A DNA stretch of 64,000 bases from assembly GCA_039619475.1 (NCBI GenBank), contig CM077115.1, positions 537,572,315 through 537,636,314 of the forward strand, written 5' to 3'. Each line of letters begins with the position of its first letter. Positions within the stretch are counted from its first letter, which is position 1. Shown here in pieces: positions 45,964-58,675 of the stretch. The notes beneath the pieces are model-generated. The model did no database searches, was not told the origin of the DNA, and was given only the letters and a program-made list of their open reading frames with translations. The translations under genes were made by a program, and so were the position numbers. The stretch is from Icerya purchasi. Its lineage: Eukaryota; Arthropoda; Insecta; Hemiptera; Monophlebidae.

Positions 45964-48900
45964 ATATACAAGGTACAACCAGTGTTCATACAGCTAGTCG
46001 AATTAGAAATTATGTTTTTCCTCTTTCACGTTTTCCCAACAAAATAAGAGTTTGCAATTATAACATAATAATAATAGCATTATTTACAAATATAGAAATA
46101 AACGATTTCGAAATCTAAGTAATAATAATAATAATACCTATAATACATGCAAACATTAAAGTTAACTAATTACATTATGTGCTACACCACGAAGATAATC
46201 TTCAAGCTGAAGCTGATTATAATTTGTTGCGACTTTCAACAAACGTTTGTCGCAATCGACATATTTCTTTTTTTTACTCGGTTACTTTTATCAATAAGAC
46301 TATGTTTTCTTCATTTTGTTGATATTATATCACGTTCATAGACGAATGACAAAAACCATTATGTGTCAACATCCTTTGCGGCATTCTTTTTTTTTCGGAA
46401 CAGGAAAGTAAAAATAACAATAATGGCAAGTTTTACACGCATTCATTGTACATTTTGTTATGTTCTTCTGTTAGGAAAATTAACCATTTTCTTAGAAATT
46501 AAAAACCGAATAGCCAATCGTACAGGTTATGAACAAGCAGGTAAATAAATTTCACCCTATTCAGGATTTGGTAAAATAAACAAACTGAAGTACTACACTT
46601 ATTTACAGAAAACAGTTTCATTCGTTAATTCTCCGTACTACAGTCATTATTAAGAATAGTCTATTCGAAAAATATTCTAGTAATTCTTTTCCCGCCGAAA
46701 TAATAACAACTGCTTTACAATAAACCTATAGTTAATTCCAAGAAAAATATACGATTTTTTCCATGACGATTTTATCACTTTTTTTTCTTTTAGTCCTACA
46801 AATTCGCATATTGTAAAATATTCGAGGTCCTATTCATTACCTCTTTTCGATCACTCGCAGGAAATCCCCCATGGTGAGAACCGAACCGACAAAAAAAAAT
46901 TGACGCCCGTTTGAGAAACATGAGTAGTTTACAATATATCCATAAAATTATTTTCCGCATATATGTTTTTAGTGCTGTTGTATTTTTTCGGAATACTCAC
47001 TGGCGATCAATATTTTCTAAAATAATTACATATAACGGTTATAAAACAAATATATACTTTTAAGAATGTCAAATAGTTGTTTAAAAATCGGAAAATTGTT
47101 GTTACTTAATTATGTTAATTTTATTACTAAATGAGCTGCTTTATTGATGTTTTTGCATGGTTTAAAAATGAATTCTGGTTTATGTAGGTCATATTTCACA
47201 GTAATAAGAAAAAATGATTCCAAGTAATTAATCCGTGTTACATAACGTGCAGAATTAAATATCTAGCTCTAAAATATTTATTTTGCAGGTAACTGTATTT
47301 TAGAAAAAATAAATAAATAAATAAAAAATAAAATAAAATATAATTTTATCGCAAATACAGCAAAGCAGTTGAGCATAATGTGTCAACCGCCAAGGATTTA
47401 ATATGATAAGTATGAATTATCGTAATTTCAATTTACATAATACTAAATTAAAAACAGGGCCAGTCGGTTTGGCTCAAACGAATGGGTTCCGTTAAAAATA
47501 AACATAAAAATAGAAGAAGAATTTCTTAGAAGTAATAAACGATTTTTTTTAGTAGTTTTTCATAATCATTAAAGTTAGTTTAATTTTATTTTTTTGCGAA
47601 TGTAAAAATTTATTATAAAGAACATGGATTTCCTTTGAAAGCAGAAAATCTGTCACAGAGGGAAATTATTCCTATGATCTACTAATTCTTTCTGAAATAT
47701 TTTATTGAAATAACCCGCTAAACGAATACATAATCAGAACTTCAAGTCTTTATAACCAAAAATAATTCTTTTTGCGATATACGAACGCAAAAGAAGCATT
47801 GAAAACAGCTGGTTTATTTTCTAAACAAATTAATTACTAATTTCACGGGTGTTTTTTTGATTCATTACGCCTTAAATATGATAATTATAGAAGAAAAAAA
47901 AATTAAAAACTCACTAAGGCTAAACTAGGTCTACTTGGAAAAAAGACGAAGTCAAAATGTAACGAGGCGAATCGTGTTGCGGCCAAAACGAAGCGACTCT
48001 CCAAGTAGGTTTAAAGAGATTATAAAAAAATGTGATTACTCCTACACCCGTCATAAACATGTAGGTTACTAATTAAGACTTAGTAGCTGGAAAATAAAAA
48101 AGAAAATCGCGATACTGCATTTTTAATTTTGTGAAAACTATCCGCCAAGGTACGCCAGTTTATTAATTAATAAATATTCTAAAAACTTTCAATTATTATA
48201 CGTATAAAAATTTTCACTGACTGCTTTTACTCGGACTTGGGTCGTTAATGTTCACCACACTAAGGTTAATGAATCATTATATAATTACTAAGTCATTAAT
48301 ATTTTTAAGTTAATTCTAAAAATGGGGAATATGTCAATTTATATATTCTTGCTTGTACGCAATTTCAGGTAAATACGAAAAGGTTATAAAAACTGATTTT
48401 AATTCGTCATTTAATTTGATGAGTCCATGCTATTCAGTAGGAGCGTTATTCTGGGTTGATTAAATCATTTTGCAATGTAGATGTATCTCATATATTTACA
48501 GTTTGCCACTTCAGTCACGTGTATATAAATACTAGCGTTCCCCCAATGGTCCAAATTCGACCTTAATTATCATTAAAAATTTTAGAAAAATATATACGAA
48601 TTTGTATATTTCCAAAATTTTTCTCCCACTCTTATACATTCGTTCATTATATATCTGAGAACATATACTTTTATATGTACTTTCAATACAAAAATTAAAT
48701 GATACCTTAAGATTTAGTACATTGTAAAAAAGCCAATAATGATGATTATTAAGAAAAATTAAAACATTTCAATAAGAACAGATTTACTGGCTGCAGCGAT
48801 TTCCTTTTTCATTTTTTGTATTACATTTTTATTTAAATACGAAAAAAAAAGTATAACTGTTTCCAAAATTTTGTGTACTGATAGCTCTAAAGATCATCAA

Positions 48901-49080
48901 TAGTTACTAAACAGAAAAAAGAAGCAAGAAAATCGGTTAATAAATAGTGGAGAAGAAGGTACTGAACCGTTTTGTCTTTGCCTATTTATATACAGAAGAA
49001 GATTATCCATTATTTTTAAAATAGAATTTCCCGCAGTGCATTTATCGGGAATATTTAAACAAATTCAAGGTTTGAAAGAT
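45964..49080. other. Gene-free stretch
   Basis: AT-rich with normal-to-high CpG content (about 31 CpG in 46141-47040 by my count). Holds a short TAA repeat (46113-46135), an AAAT/AAATA run near 47307-47341, a weak copy of family X sequence near 47400-47460 and the small repeat near 48043. No exon or RNA gene seen. Confidence 0.4.
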
Positions 49081-50050
49081 TCTTCCTTATTGGCTTTATT
49101 AAAATTTTTACGAAAATAATATTAGTTCAGTGTTTTGAAGATTTAAAATTTTTCTAAACGAATTAAAAAAAAAAAGAAGTTAACCGGGCAGGATGTTTCA
49201 TGTACTAAACATTCTGTGAGTTAATTTAAAGATTACCATAATTTACATTTACATAATATTAAATTCAAAATAAAGATATTTAATCTTTAATTTGAAATAT
49301 CGTATTCATTTCTCGCCCAGTATTAACATAAATGTGTTTATGTTTAAAAATTTTTGCGCCTTTGTTTGTTTTTTTCGATATATTTTTGAAACCGGGGTTG
49401 ATTCGTCAAGGAATTAAATATATAATTAAAATTGTAGATAACAGAAAAAACTTCAATAAACGTATCCCCAAATAAACTTGTTAGATACGAATAAAAAAGA
49501 AAGATAATATAAGGAATATGTATCAGAAGCAAATTCAATCCAGTTATGTTACACTTTAAATGGCGTAGAGTTGATAGTTTGTAATTTTTTAAATACGGTT
49601 GACTATACGTTAGCAAAAAAAAAAAATGAAGAAAACCGACAATTCATTTGACCGATTATTAATATTAATAATTTTCGTCCGTTTCGTATCACTATTGCTA
49701 ACAGAACTCTTAAATTTACATCGCGAAAATCTGTTTATGAATATTTCACGCTGAAGTCGTTATTTTAAAAAAGCGAATAACCAAACAAAATCATGTAAAA
49801 TATGTATTTTGTGATTACATATGTGTGTGCATATATAACATGCTGTACATGCGGAAAAACTAAATCGTTAACGAAGAACGGTATTTTTTGGACGGAATTT
49901 CTGATAGCAGTATTTGGTAACTCGTGTTTCTCACTAACACAGATGATAACATTTAACGGATGATACCTGAAAATCACCGTAGGTGGTCTGTAAGAAGGTT
50001 GAGTTCGATTGCGCCCGAAGGAGGCTGCGCCCGAAAGAGGGTGACCCCAT
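49081..50050 (-). repeat. 0.97-kb repeat Y, copy B (inverted)
   Basis: Reverse orientation copy of 37549-38530. On the minus strand it starts ATGGGGTCACCCTCTTTCGG and ends CCAATAAGGAAGAA. The 86-residue frame is identical at protein level to that in copy A, while the first part differs by several substitutions (for example KYKLPNTT versus KHELPNTA). With copy A it bounds a 10.5-kb interval containing the gypsy element. Confidence 0.75.
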
Positions 50051-50551
50051 TAATTACACATTGTGAAGAAGTTTTCTTTGATACTTTACTTACAAAATAT
50101 TAAGATAATCCTTACTTTAATGTGGACAATAATGTAATAAAAAACATGGAATTGTTGTTAGTGAACGATAACACTAATTATGATGAGTGTACCACCCGAA
50201 CTGAAAATAACTTTTTTCCAAACGTTAATGCATCTATACAAGGAGTCGACGACTTTTTCCCAAGCAAGAAATCTTATTAAAGATACATATAATAACTTAT
50301 ATTTACAGACATCGCCAGAATTTAATATTAATGATTGCATACTACAGTTAACATCAATAAAAGATTGAAAAAGCATACCGCAAAATCAGCTGAAGGTTGA
50401 ACCATCATTAAAACTTCCAATGAAAAAATAAATCGAAAATAAAGTTGAACTTACATTTTACGTGATAAAAACAGAATCGAATTTTTAAAATATGTTGCTT
50501 TTTTACATACTATTCATTTAATATTGTTACCAGTAAGTGTGTGCGTAATAT
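50051..50551. other. Gene-free stretch
   Basis: Includes a 62-residue plus-strand ORF (50180-50368) that I do not recognise and do not support. Confidence 0.3.
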
Positions 50552-51183
50552 CGGTAGCGGATCCAGGGGGGGGGGGTGATAGGGGACATTTTCGCCCCCA
50601 AAAAATCAACGCATTTATGAAAAAATTTGTTATAACAGAGAAACTTAATTTATACTATAAAAGATTTGTATGAATTTTACCCACGGATTTAATTATAACT
50701 AATATTTAATACTAAAACTATTATTGTTACGTTTTAATTTTATTTTAAACCCAACTGTCATTGATCTTTTGTCATTCTTATTTCTTTTTAATTTTTATTT
50801 TGTAATTTTAATTAAGAATAGTTCAATGAGAAATGTATATATATTTAAACTTGTTCACGAACAAAGAATTCAGATCGGATTACTAACAAAAATAAAAAAG
50901 AAGTAAAGTCTAATAAAAATACTATCTTTCTTACTATTTCTAAACTACCATTTAAGCTAGAATTTTACAATTTCGTTTTATTTTTCACCCCTAAATATAA
51001 GACAAAAGTTAAATTAAATTGTAATAATTATGTATTTTTAAAACATTTTTAAATTTCTATTAAGGCCGCTATTTGATTTTCTTTATGAAACAAGGGGTAT
51101 TTCTCAAATCTACTGCCTACCACAGAAGATTTTACGTAATTATATAAATCCCTCCCCAAAATGTCATTCTGGATCGGCCACTG
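50552..51183. mobile_element. hAT-like non-autonomous element, 0.63 kb
   Basis: The left end CGGTAGCGGATCCAGGGGGG and the right end, read on the minus strand as CAGTGGCCGATCCAGAATGA, form a 15-bp inverted repeat with three mismatches. CAGTGGC...GATCCAG is a common hAT terminus. Flanking TAATAT is present on both sides (50546-50551 and 51185-51190), a partial target duplication. The interior is AT-rich with a G-run and C-run near the ends and no transposase. Confidence 0.55.
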
Positions 51184-52851
51184 ATAATATTGTTTTTTTT
51201 TTCTTCTGTTTAACGCATTTTTTATATAACGAACTTTTTCTTGCATTCCCTGATATTTCGTTCTATAGAAGTTAACTTTACATTTTTTAATTATCCTTAT
51301 ATGTATGTTATCGATTTTATTGTTTGTTATGCATAGATACAAAAAAAAAAAAAAAAAAAAAAAGATACATAATTTTTTTCCTTTTGTTAATTTGTATCCA
51401 TTAGATTATTATTTTCCTGTAAAAAAATCCTTGAATTATTTTTTTTTCTTTTCTATATGAGTTGAAATGTTTATTATTTAGCCGTTAAGCTAACATGTTT
51501 ATTCTTTATATGTATATATATTTCTAATATATTTTAAATTACCGTTAGAAGTGTTCAAGATCTTCGTGATATATATATATTCTCCCACTAAGTTATTTAA
51601 ATTTATTTGCTTTTCCATTTAAAATATCTGTTTCCTGTAATAAATTTCTTATATATATTTTTATGTACGTATTATTACTGAAACTAAGATGTTAAATTTT
51701 AAAAAAGTATTTAATAATTCATACTTACTGAAATTATTCTTGTAGTATACGTTTTTTTTTTTTTTATTTCTTTTTTCTTTAAAAAGTTGTAACTTAACTT
51801 TAAATCTAAACAACTACAAATATGCGGAAAATACGAATGCTTTTATGCTTCTGTATTTTCAATATTATAAATTTTAAGTTAATTGTGAATAAATGATTAT
51901 ATAACATAAATTTTGCATTTTCAACTAGTTTACAATTTAAAAAATAAATCGTTAAATTTAGAATATAATCAAAATAAGGAAAGACGCGATTTAATGATTT
52001 TTTTTAAAAAAAAATTTGTATTACTGTTATAAATTTATTACTTAAATTAATCTCCATCGATTCACATTAACTACTTCTGTTTATAAGCATTATATTTTGT
52101 TTTAAAAATTTTTCACCGTACAATACAACTTTCCGTGTAACTACAACCCTACAATTCATTTTCATTGTAGTACTGAAAATATCTGACCTTTTAAAAAATT
52201 GTTATAAGATCAGGTAACTTGTGTCGCTCCAATTGATCATTAATGGAAGCTGACAGAAACCGGAAAAGCAACTAAAACGCTGGAAGTGAGCAGCCAAAAT
52301 GGAAAAATCTCCTCCTACGTCATCGTTGTATAATATGATTGCAAAATTGTTAAACTATATCGATTTCTTATAACAATTATCGACTTTTTTGAATTTTTAA
52401 TGCTGTCTTCAGCAATTAAATCAATTCTCAGATGCCATTTAGTCCTGTTATCGGTTTTTGCTGTTCTGCTCTTTTCATGAATTTTATGCATTTATTTATA
52501 CATAAATTGTAATTATTCAACATAAAAGAATAATAATTCATGAAGTGATGAAATGCGTGTTTAGAACACTTTGTGTATATAGTAATTTTAAATTTTTATT
52601 ACGGAAAAATGTAATGGTGGAAAAGAAAGTATAAGTAGTAATCATGGTCAGTAGATGAATTAAGAAAAATATAATTTATCTTTTTCTTATCGTCGGATAT
52701 TATAATACATTTTGAGAAGAAAATTATGTGAAAATGTTAATACTCAACGATTTACATAAAACTTTTTTAGAATTTAATGTGTGGAAACGAAAACAGGAAT
52801 TAAGTAAAATAGAACAGTGAACCGTGCGATGCAGTAAAGGAAAAAAAAAGA
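51184..52851. other. Gene-free stretch, possible promoter near its end
   Basis: AT-rich, A-run at 51340-51363. Between 52245 and 52335 the DNA is locally richer in GC (GAAACCGGAAAAGCAACTAA, AGCAGCCAAAATGG, CCTCCTACGTCATCG), which could be a core promoter or 5' UTR of the candidate exon downstream. An arthropod initiator-like TCAGT lies at 52648. Evidence is weak. Confidence 0.3.
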
Positions 52852-52942
52852 ATGGAGCTGTTTATTTGTAATTTTGTTGGCCAAGTAAAAAATAAAATAC
52901 ACAGACGTCGTATTTATCGTAGAAAGAAGCTTTATAGGATTG
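52852..52942 (+). CDS. Candidate first coding exon of a gene running right
   Basis: ATG at 52852 opens a frame reading MELFICNFVGQVKNKIHRRR then IYRRKKLYRI. It reaches G|GTGAGT at 52942/52943, a near-consensus 5' splice donor in phase 1. The A at -3 gives an acceptable start context. CpG density drops about four-fold directly after this donor, as expected where an unmethylated 5' end meets a methylated gene body. If spliced to an acceptor TTTCATTTGCAG at 54339-54350 the frame would read DFICSDHTYLDQHIK and stop at 54397, overlapping an AATAAA. That joining is one possibility only, and the true second exon may lie beyond the window. I do not recognise the protein. Confidence 0.3.
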
Positions 52943-52949
52943 GTGAGTT

Positions 52950-55900
52950 ATATATAATCTGTATTGTTAATAACTAAAAGATTTAGTAAAATGAAAAGAG
53001 TGCTTTTGATATATAATTAATAGATTGTACTGCACAATTATAAATAGGTGTAATGTGTGTCGAGACCATATCATAGTAGTAATTGTGGATGGAAAAGTTT
53101 TTATTGAAAATTTTGCAACACTGGATTTGTAAAAAATAGTTAAGCTGTATACCAATGAACACGGAAGAAAAAAGGAAATATGTGGTAACCATTACATAGT
53201 TTTCAATAGGATATTCACATTAACATTTACACCTTTCAAATATTTATTATAAGTATATATATATATTCCGGAAATGAAAGATTGCAATAACTAAAATTCA
53301 TATGTTGATATTGTTTTGTAAAACTTCATTCGGCATATATTCATATGTGATGCAAAGTATTTATGATGAATATGGTATCTAATAAAACATAAACTTTTCA
53401 ATATTTAAAAACCCACTGAACTTAACTAAAATTTTATTGTAAATCCTTTTTAAACAATATAATTGAGTTTTTTGCAGTTTTTAAAAGCATATAAAAATAA
53501 ATCTTGTTGAAATTAAATAGAATGGTATTTGTAAAAGTGTATTGGTTTTAAAAAATTAATATGGTGGATGGTGTAACAATTTCTGAATATAGAAAATATT
53601 AAGAATATATTATTTAAGACAAATTTAAAATAAGCGAAAGTGGACATGTATTTAAATACTAAGGTGGAAAAAAATTATATAGATGTTAATTTATGTACAT
53701 TTCATGTTTGTTTATTTGTTTTTATTGCTTTCGTTCACACATTTTATTCAGTTTTAAAAAATTAATATTTATTCATAGATGAAATTATAGGTGTTTCATG
53801 AAAATTTTATCTCAACTGCTCTTGTTTTTTAAGATGCAGGTTGCAACCAGTTTTTAACGCTTTGATTAAGAGAAACTGAAAAAAACATTCAAAGTATATT
53901 TTTAAAAAACGTTATTTTAAAATACTCAATAAAATTAATATATAAAACTATTAATAATTTTTGTATAATTAAGGAACAATTACAAAATATCCTATAAATG
54001 TAAACTTATGAATGTTTTGGAACAAAAGGGAGGGAATATATTTTATAAAATACATTTAGATTCCTTTTTTATTTAAAAATTATGAAAAATTTTATCATTA
54101 AAGTTAAATTAATATATAGAAAAACTATAAAAAAGTAATTCAGAATATATTATAAATCACTACCCTAAATGTAGAGGAATATATTTTGGTAACTTTCAAC
54201 TTTGATTTTATTGTTAATTGATGAAATTATCTATTTCTATTTATTAACATAATATATATTTTATTTAGTAAATATGATTCAAAATATAATTTAAAGTGCA
54301 TTGTTTAATATATTTTTTTCTATTTATTTACATTTATGTTTCATTTGCAGATTTCATATGCTCTGACCACACTTATTTGGATCAACATATAAAATAAATT
54401 TTTGTGATTTGAATTGCTGTTGTTTATAGTTAAATTAGACATTATATTGTATGTTATTTTAATTTTAAGTCACAGTTGTAATTTACTATAACCCAAACAT
54501 CTTACATTTGCTGAATGTGTGATTTATTGTGATTTATTTTTTCTGCAGATTTTTACTAAAAGAATTATTTATGTACTGTAATTTACATTATTGTAACAAC
54601 TGAAAGTATTACAAAAACTTTTTTACAATACATATTTTATTCACTTTTGAAAATTCTTATTCTTTGATTAATTTCATAGTGTAGATCTTTTAATTTTATT
54701 AAATTTCAGAATGTGTTATTTAAATTTATTCCATATTTTGTTAATAACTTTTATAAGTCTGCTATATTTTTTAATAGAAAAGATGTGTGTACTACAAATC
54801 TCCAGTTTATTCATGTGATTCAACTGCGTATTATATATCTTTAAAACAAGGTCAATCAAGCATGATGCTCTGTGGGCTGAGGATTCTGTATATTAAGTTA
54901 AAGATAATTTACATTTATATAAAATTAAATTCGAAAAAAAGAAATCTCTGATTTTTTGTACTGCAAAAGGGGAGAAACACTATTTTTGGTGCTTTTTTGA
55001 ACTTTTTTCTAATTTTGAAAGTTTCAGTAAGAAAATGGAATATAGTTTCATTCTTAATAAGTAGCAATCTTCCCATCAATATTTCACATGCAAGGAATGG
55101 AAGGATATTTTTTTTTGAAAATTCAAGTTTAAGTGCCTGGAAGGCATAAATATAAAGCTGTAAGCTCGGCTATAGTTTTCTTATAAGGCAGGCTTTTATT
55201 GCATATATTTGAGATATGTTTTGGTTTCCCTAACTATTATATTTTAACTATTACTTAGGGGAACATCCTTTTTGTTTGTTTGTTGTTTTTTCTCCAAATA
55301 GAAGGGGTTTAAATTATTTTTTAGCCATAACTTTTTGGTTTTATGAAGAAACTTTTGCGCTTCATTTTATATTTTGAATTTCATTGAGTTTTTTGCTATC
55401 TGGAGTAATCAATTACCTTGAAATTGTAGATTGTCTAAAGAATATTTTAATTGTTATTTTTGATCCAATTTTGAAGTTTATAACGTTTGTGAGGTATTGA
55501 TTTTTATTTGATATTTTTATTGTTTCTGAACCATTTTATTAGGGTTCCAAAAACATCATATGTGTATAGAATTCTAAAAATTGAACAGTCTCAACAAAAA
55601 TTATCTATTACAATTTTTAATACAATTATTACTGATATTCAAATTTATTGACATAAAACAAATTAATTGTTGGTGTGTTTTTAAAATTTTATAAACTATT
55701 TAAAACTAATTCTGATTACAATCTTTAAGAGCAAATTATATTTTATTTTGATCTAATAATTGAAATGTTACTACAAAATGTATAACTAATATCTCTGAAT
55801 TAATTTTAGTAATAATTTCTTTCAAATTTATTTCACAAATATAAATAAATCTTAGCCATGTTGGGAATGTTTAGTATGATATATAAAAATCATCTGAATT

Positions 55901-57891
55901 TTCACCTGTCTATTTATTATGAATATGATAAATAGGAAGAAAACACTGGTCTAAACGAAAAAGTTGTGATTTATATTTTTCTTCACAATGATGTCCCTGT
56001 AACAGAATGGCCATTTTCAATTCACTGCAGAATAATTTACTTGCTGACTTTGGAGTTTTAGTTTTGGAGGTTAAAATAATAAAAAAATTCCAAGGGGTTG
56101 CTACTGAATTCAACTTACAACGAAGCATGCATAATGAATTGAACGATTATTACAGAACATGAATAAAAAAAATTCCTGTAATTCAGATACTGACCAGTGA
56201 ATTTTTACTTCCTTCAAATTCAAATTAATTCTTGAGCAGATGAGTAAATAAAAAAACAATCTAAAATAATTGAACATTTGAAGGATGGGGAGGTAATATT
56301 TAATAACAGATTTAATCTAAATATAAATATCTGAAATTTTTTTGTACACTGTTTTAAGTAATAACCATAAAACTTCATGCAATGTATTGTAAGACATTAT
56401 TCCTTAAATAAGAAGTTGTCAGATTGACAATAACTACTCTAATTTGTTCCATTAGTGTTCTGAACAATGATCCTAAATATTTACAATCCTTTAATTATTT
56501 TGAATCGAAACACACTTAAATTTTGGTAATCAATGTGTAAGAAATGAATCTTAAAGTGAAGAAACTAGCACACAAATTGATATAAATAAAATTATGCCAT
56601 TGCTTTTTTTTTTTTTAATGGACAATTTGTGCAGTTTGCCTAACAGATACTTAAATAAATGTTACGAAAATGGAACTCAGAAATAAGAGAAAAGTAAATA
56701 AAATGTTAAAAGTTAAATCTTTTTTTTTTTATTTCACAGTCTATTTTTTGATAGAAAATGTTAATTACTTTCATGTATTTATTTTGCAAAGCTATATATC
56801 TTCATTGGGTATAATTTGATTTTAAAATATCGATTTATAGTATAAAATAAGAAATCTGCAATTAAGACTCATTCCATTTCATATATTAGTCCCTACACAA
56901 AGTTAAAACAAGACTTTCTGATGTATGTCCTCTGTTCTGCATTTTCTTAAGCAAAATAATTGTTCTCAGTCCTTGAAATCATTTATAATAATGTGTAGGA
57001 ATTCATTTTTATATAATGGTTAATCTTTTTATAGTATAAAATGCCCATGTATTATGTGCAATTATAAATTCTATCTATTACATACACATATGATTAGAGA
57101 AAAAAAAAAAAATTGTTTGATATATTGCCTCAAAAATTTGGTGTTACAGTGAACAGTTACAGTGAATAATAGCAGCATGCAGGTTATAGAAATGAGTATT
57201 GCTGTAAGTGGAAGAAATGCATAATTTTTATGCAATATTGCAACCAAAATTTGTTATTCATGTAATGAATTATGGCTTATAATGATAGCTGAATATATAG
57301 TTTTAAAAGTTTTTATAGATGAATTTAACTAACATTGTCACTCGATATGTTTTTTTCTTAAAAAATAAAAAAGATGACAAAAGACTGCTACTAGTATCAA
57401 ATAAGTCACTAGTCAGTTTTTGTTGAAATATAGTCAGCCATATTAATATTTCGTCACAGCATTGTGAAATAAATTAACGCACCAAACTTTTTTAATGGAA
57501 TAACACAAAGAAAACCCGCCTAAATATATACATGCAAAAAAAAATCATAAACGAAAAAGTACCACAGCTCTGGTAACAGCAAACACAAAAAGTTAAAATT
57601 GGTGTGCCACAATAATATTTAGTCAATGATGGACCAACGCATGAGCAGCAGTCCTGGGTTTTCCCCAACATGAGAAATTACATTAATGCAGGGAGGGCAG
57701 TACATTGCCTGCATATCAGTCATTAATAAATATTAAGTTGCAGTTACTATGCAAATAATGTAAGTACAGTTGTAGTGGAAAAAGTGTCGTGTGAGATCAA
57801 AAAAAGCTCAATTGAGACTTGTGAATTTGTAATTTTTCATAACAAAAAATAATGTACTGGACAGTGAGATAAGTTGATTACTAAATATATA
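52950..57891. other. CpG-depleted AT-rich domain, left part (probable intron)
   Basis: I counted about 8 CpG in 53221-54960, against about 52 in 50521-52950 and 31 in 46141-47040. No coding frame is convincing. The sequence is rich in TG and CA. Best read as an intron of a germline-methylated gene. Confidence 0.55.
54862..55175 (+). repeat. Repeat family X, CpG-decayed copy
   Basis: Parallels the units at 6386-6990: GCTGAGGATTCTGTA, GAAATCTCTGATTTTTTG, GGTGCTTTTTTGAACTTTT, then AAAGCTGTAAGCTCGGCTAT. Where the other copies have CG this one mostly has TG or CA (for example ATCAATAT for ATCGATAT and CATGCA for CACGCC). Confidence 0.6.
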
Positions 57892-57912
57892 TTTTTTTTT
57901 TTTTTTTTTTTT
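57892..57912 (-). repeat. Poly(A) tail of LINE B
   Basis: About 21 Ts on the plus strand at the 3' end of LINE B, next to the conserved 3' UTR terminus beginning GGGCTTGTCAGC. Confidence 0.75.
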
Positions 57913-58675
57913 AACTTTTTTATTGGGCTTGTCAGCTACAGACGATTACCCATCAAGAAGGAAGAACGTAGGACAAAGGAAGTTGAGGACACTAAGAAAG
58001 TTATTTGGGGAAGGTGGAAACGGCCAGAACTACTATGAAAAGATAGCAAGGGAGTCACAAAAAGATCGGTACTAAAACTCATGCAATTAGCAGTCCGAAG
58101 GGAAATAAATGTGTAAACAAAAAATTATACAGGATATCTTAAAGGAAAGGAAAGCTCTCATGTCTTGTTAGCCGTTATACCTCATTATCATATATTATCT
58201 ATATTTAAGCGTGTGACCAGCATAAAAAGAAAAGTATTTTTATCTATGTCTGCGATTGTTGGGCTGCGCCCACAAAAAGATCATCATCAACAATATGGCC
58301 GCAACTGCAATGCAGTGCCCACAGTGCCCGATGAGGCAAGAGACAAGATATCGCTATTTGCCTACGGTTGCGACTGCAAAGCAGTGCTCGTAATTCCCAT
58401 CCAGAAAAGCAAAATAATTGATTATCCATTATTCAAACGGCATCTGCGGACGACGAGCTTACGATATGTTAAGGATAAACAGGAAAGTGACTCCACATCG
58501 GAAGCGGGCAGCATGATCGCCAAATAGAGTAGCGTTCATACTAACTCCGGAAAATCCGCACCACCTTGACCCAGTTCCACTATGGCCACCATCCGAGCAA
58601 AAAGGCCCACAATGTACCATGTGAAGGCGGCGGGGGAACCAAAATCTTAAGATAAGAAAAGGATGAGGGATTTGC
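57913..58675 (-). other. 3' UTR of LINE B
   Basis: Non-coding end of the element. It contains a pair of related strings (GCAACTGCAATGCAGTGC near 58301 and GCGACTGCAAAGCAGTGC near 58369). The 120-residue ORF seen here on the plus strand is antisense and unsupported. Confidence 0.55.

Noticed and set aside
50180..50368. 62-residue ORF that looks protein-like
   Set aside because: No homology I can name, no splice or promoter context, and overlapped by another ORF on the other strand.
52852..52942. Resemblance of IYRRKKLYR to the segment before the C1 domain of atypical PKC
   Set aside because: Too short, and no C1-domain exon is visible downstream in the window.
55910..56128. 72-residue minus-strand ORF in the CpG-poor domain
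   Set aside because: Chance-length frame without motif or splice sites.
58165..58527. 120-residue ORF antisense to LINE B
   Set aside because: Lies within the LINE 3' UTR. No recognisable domain.
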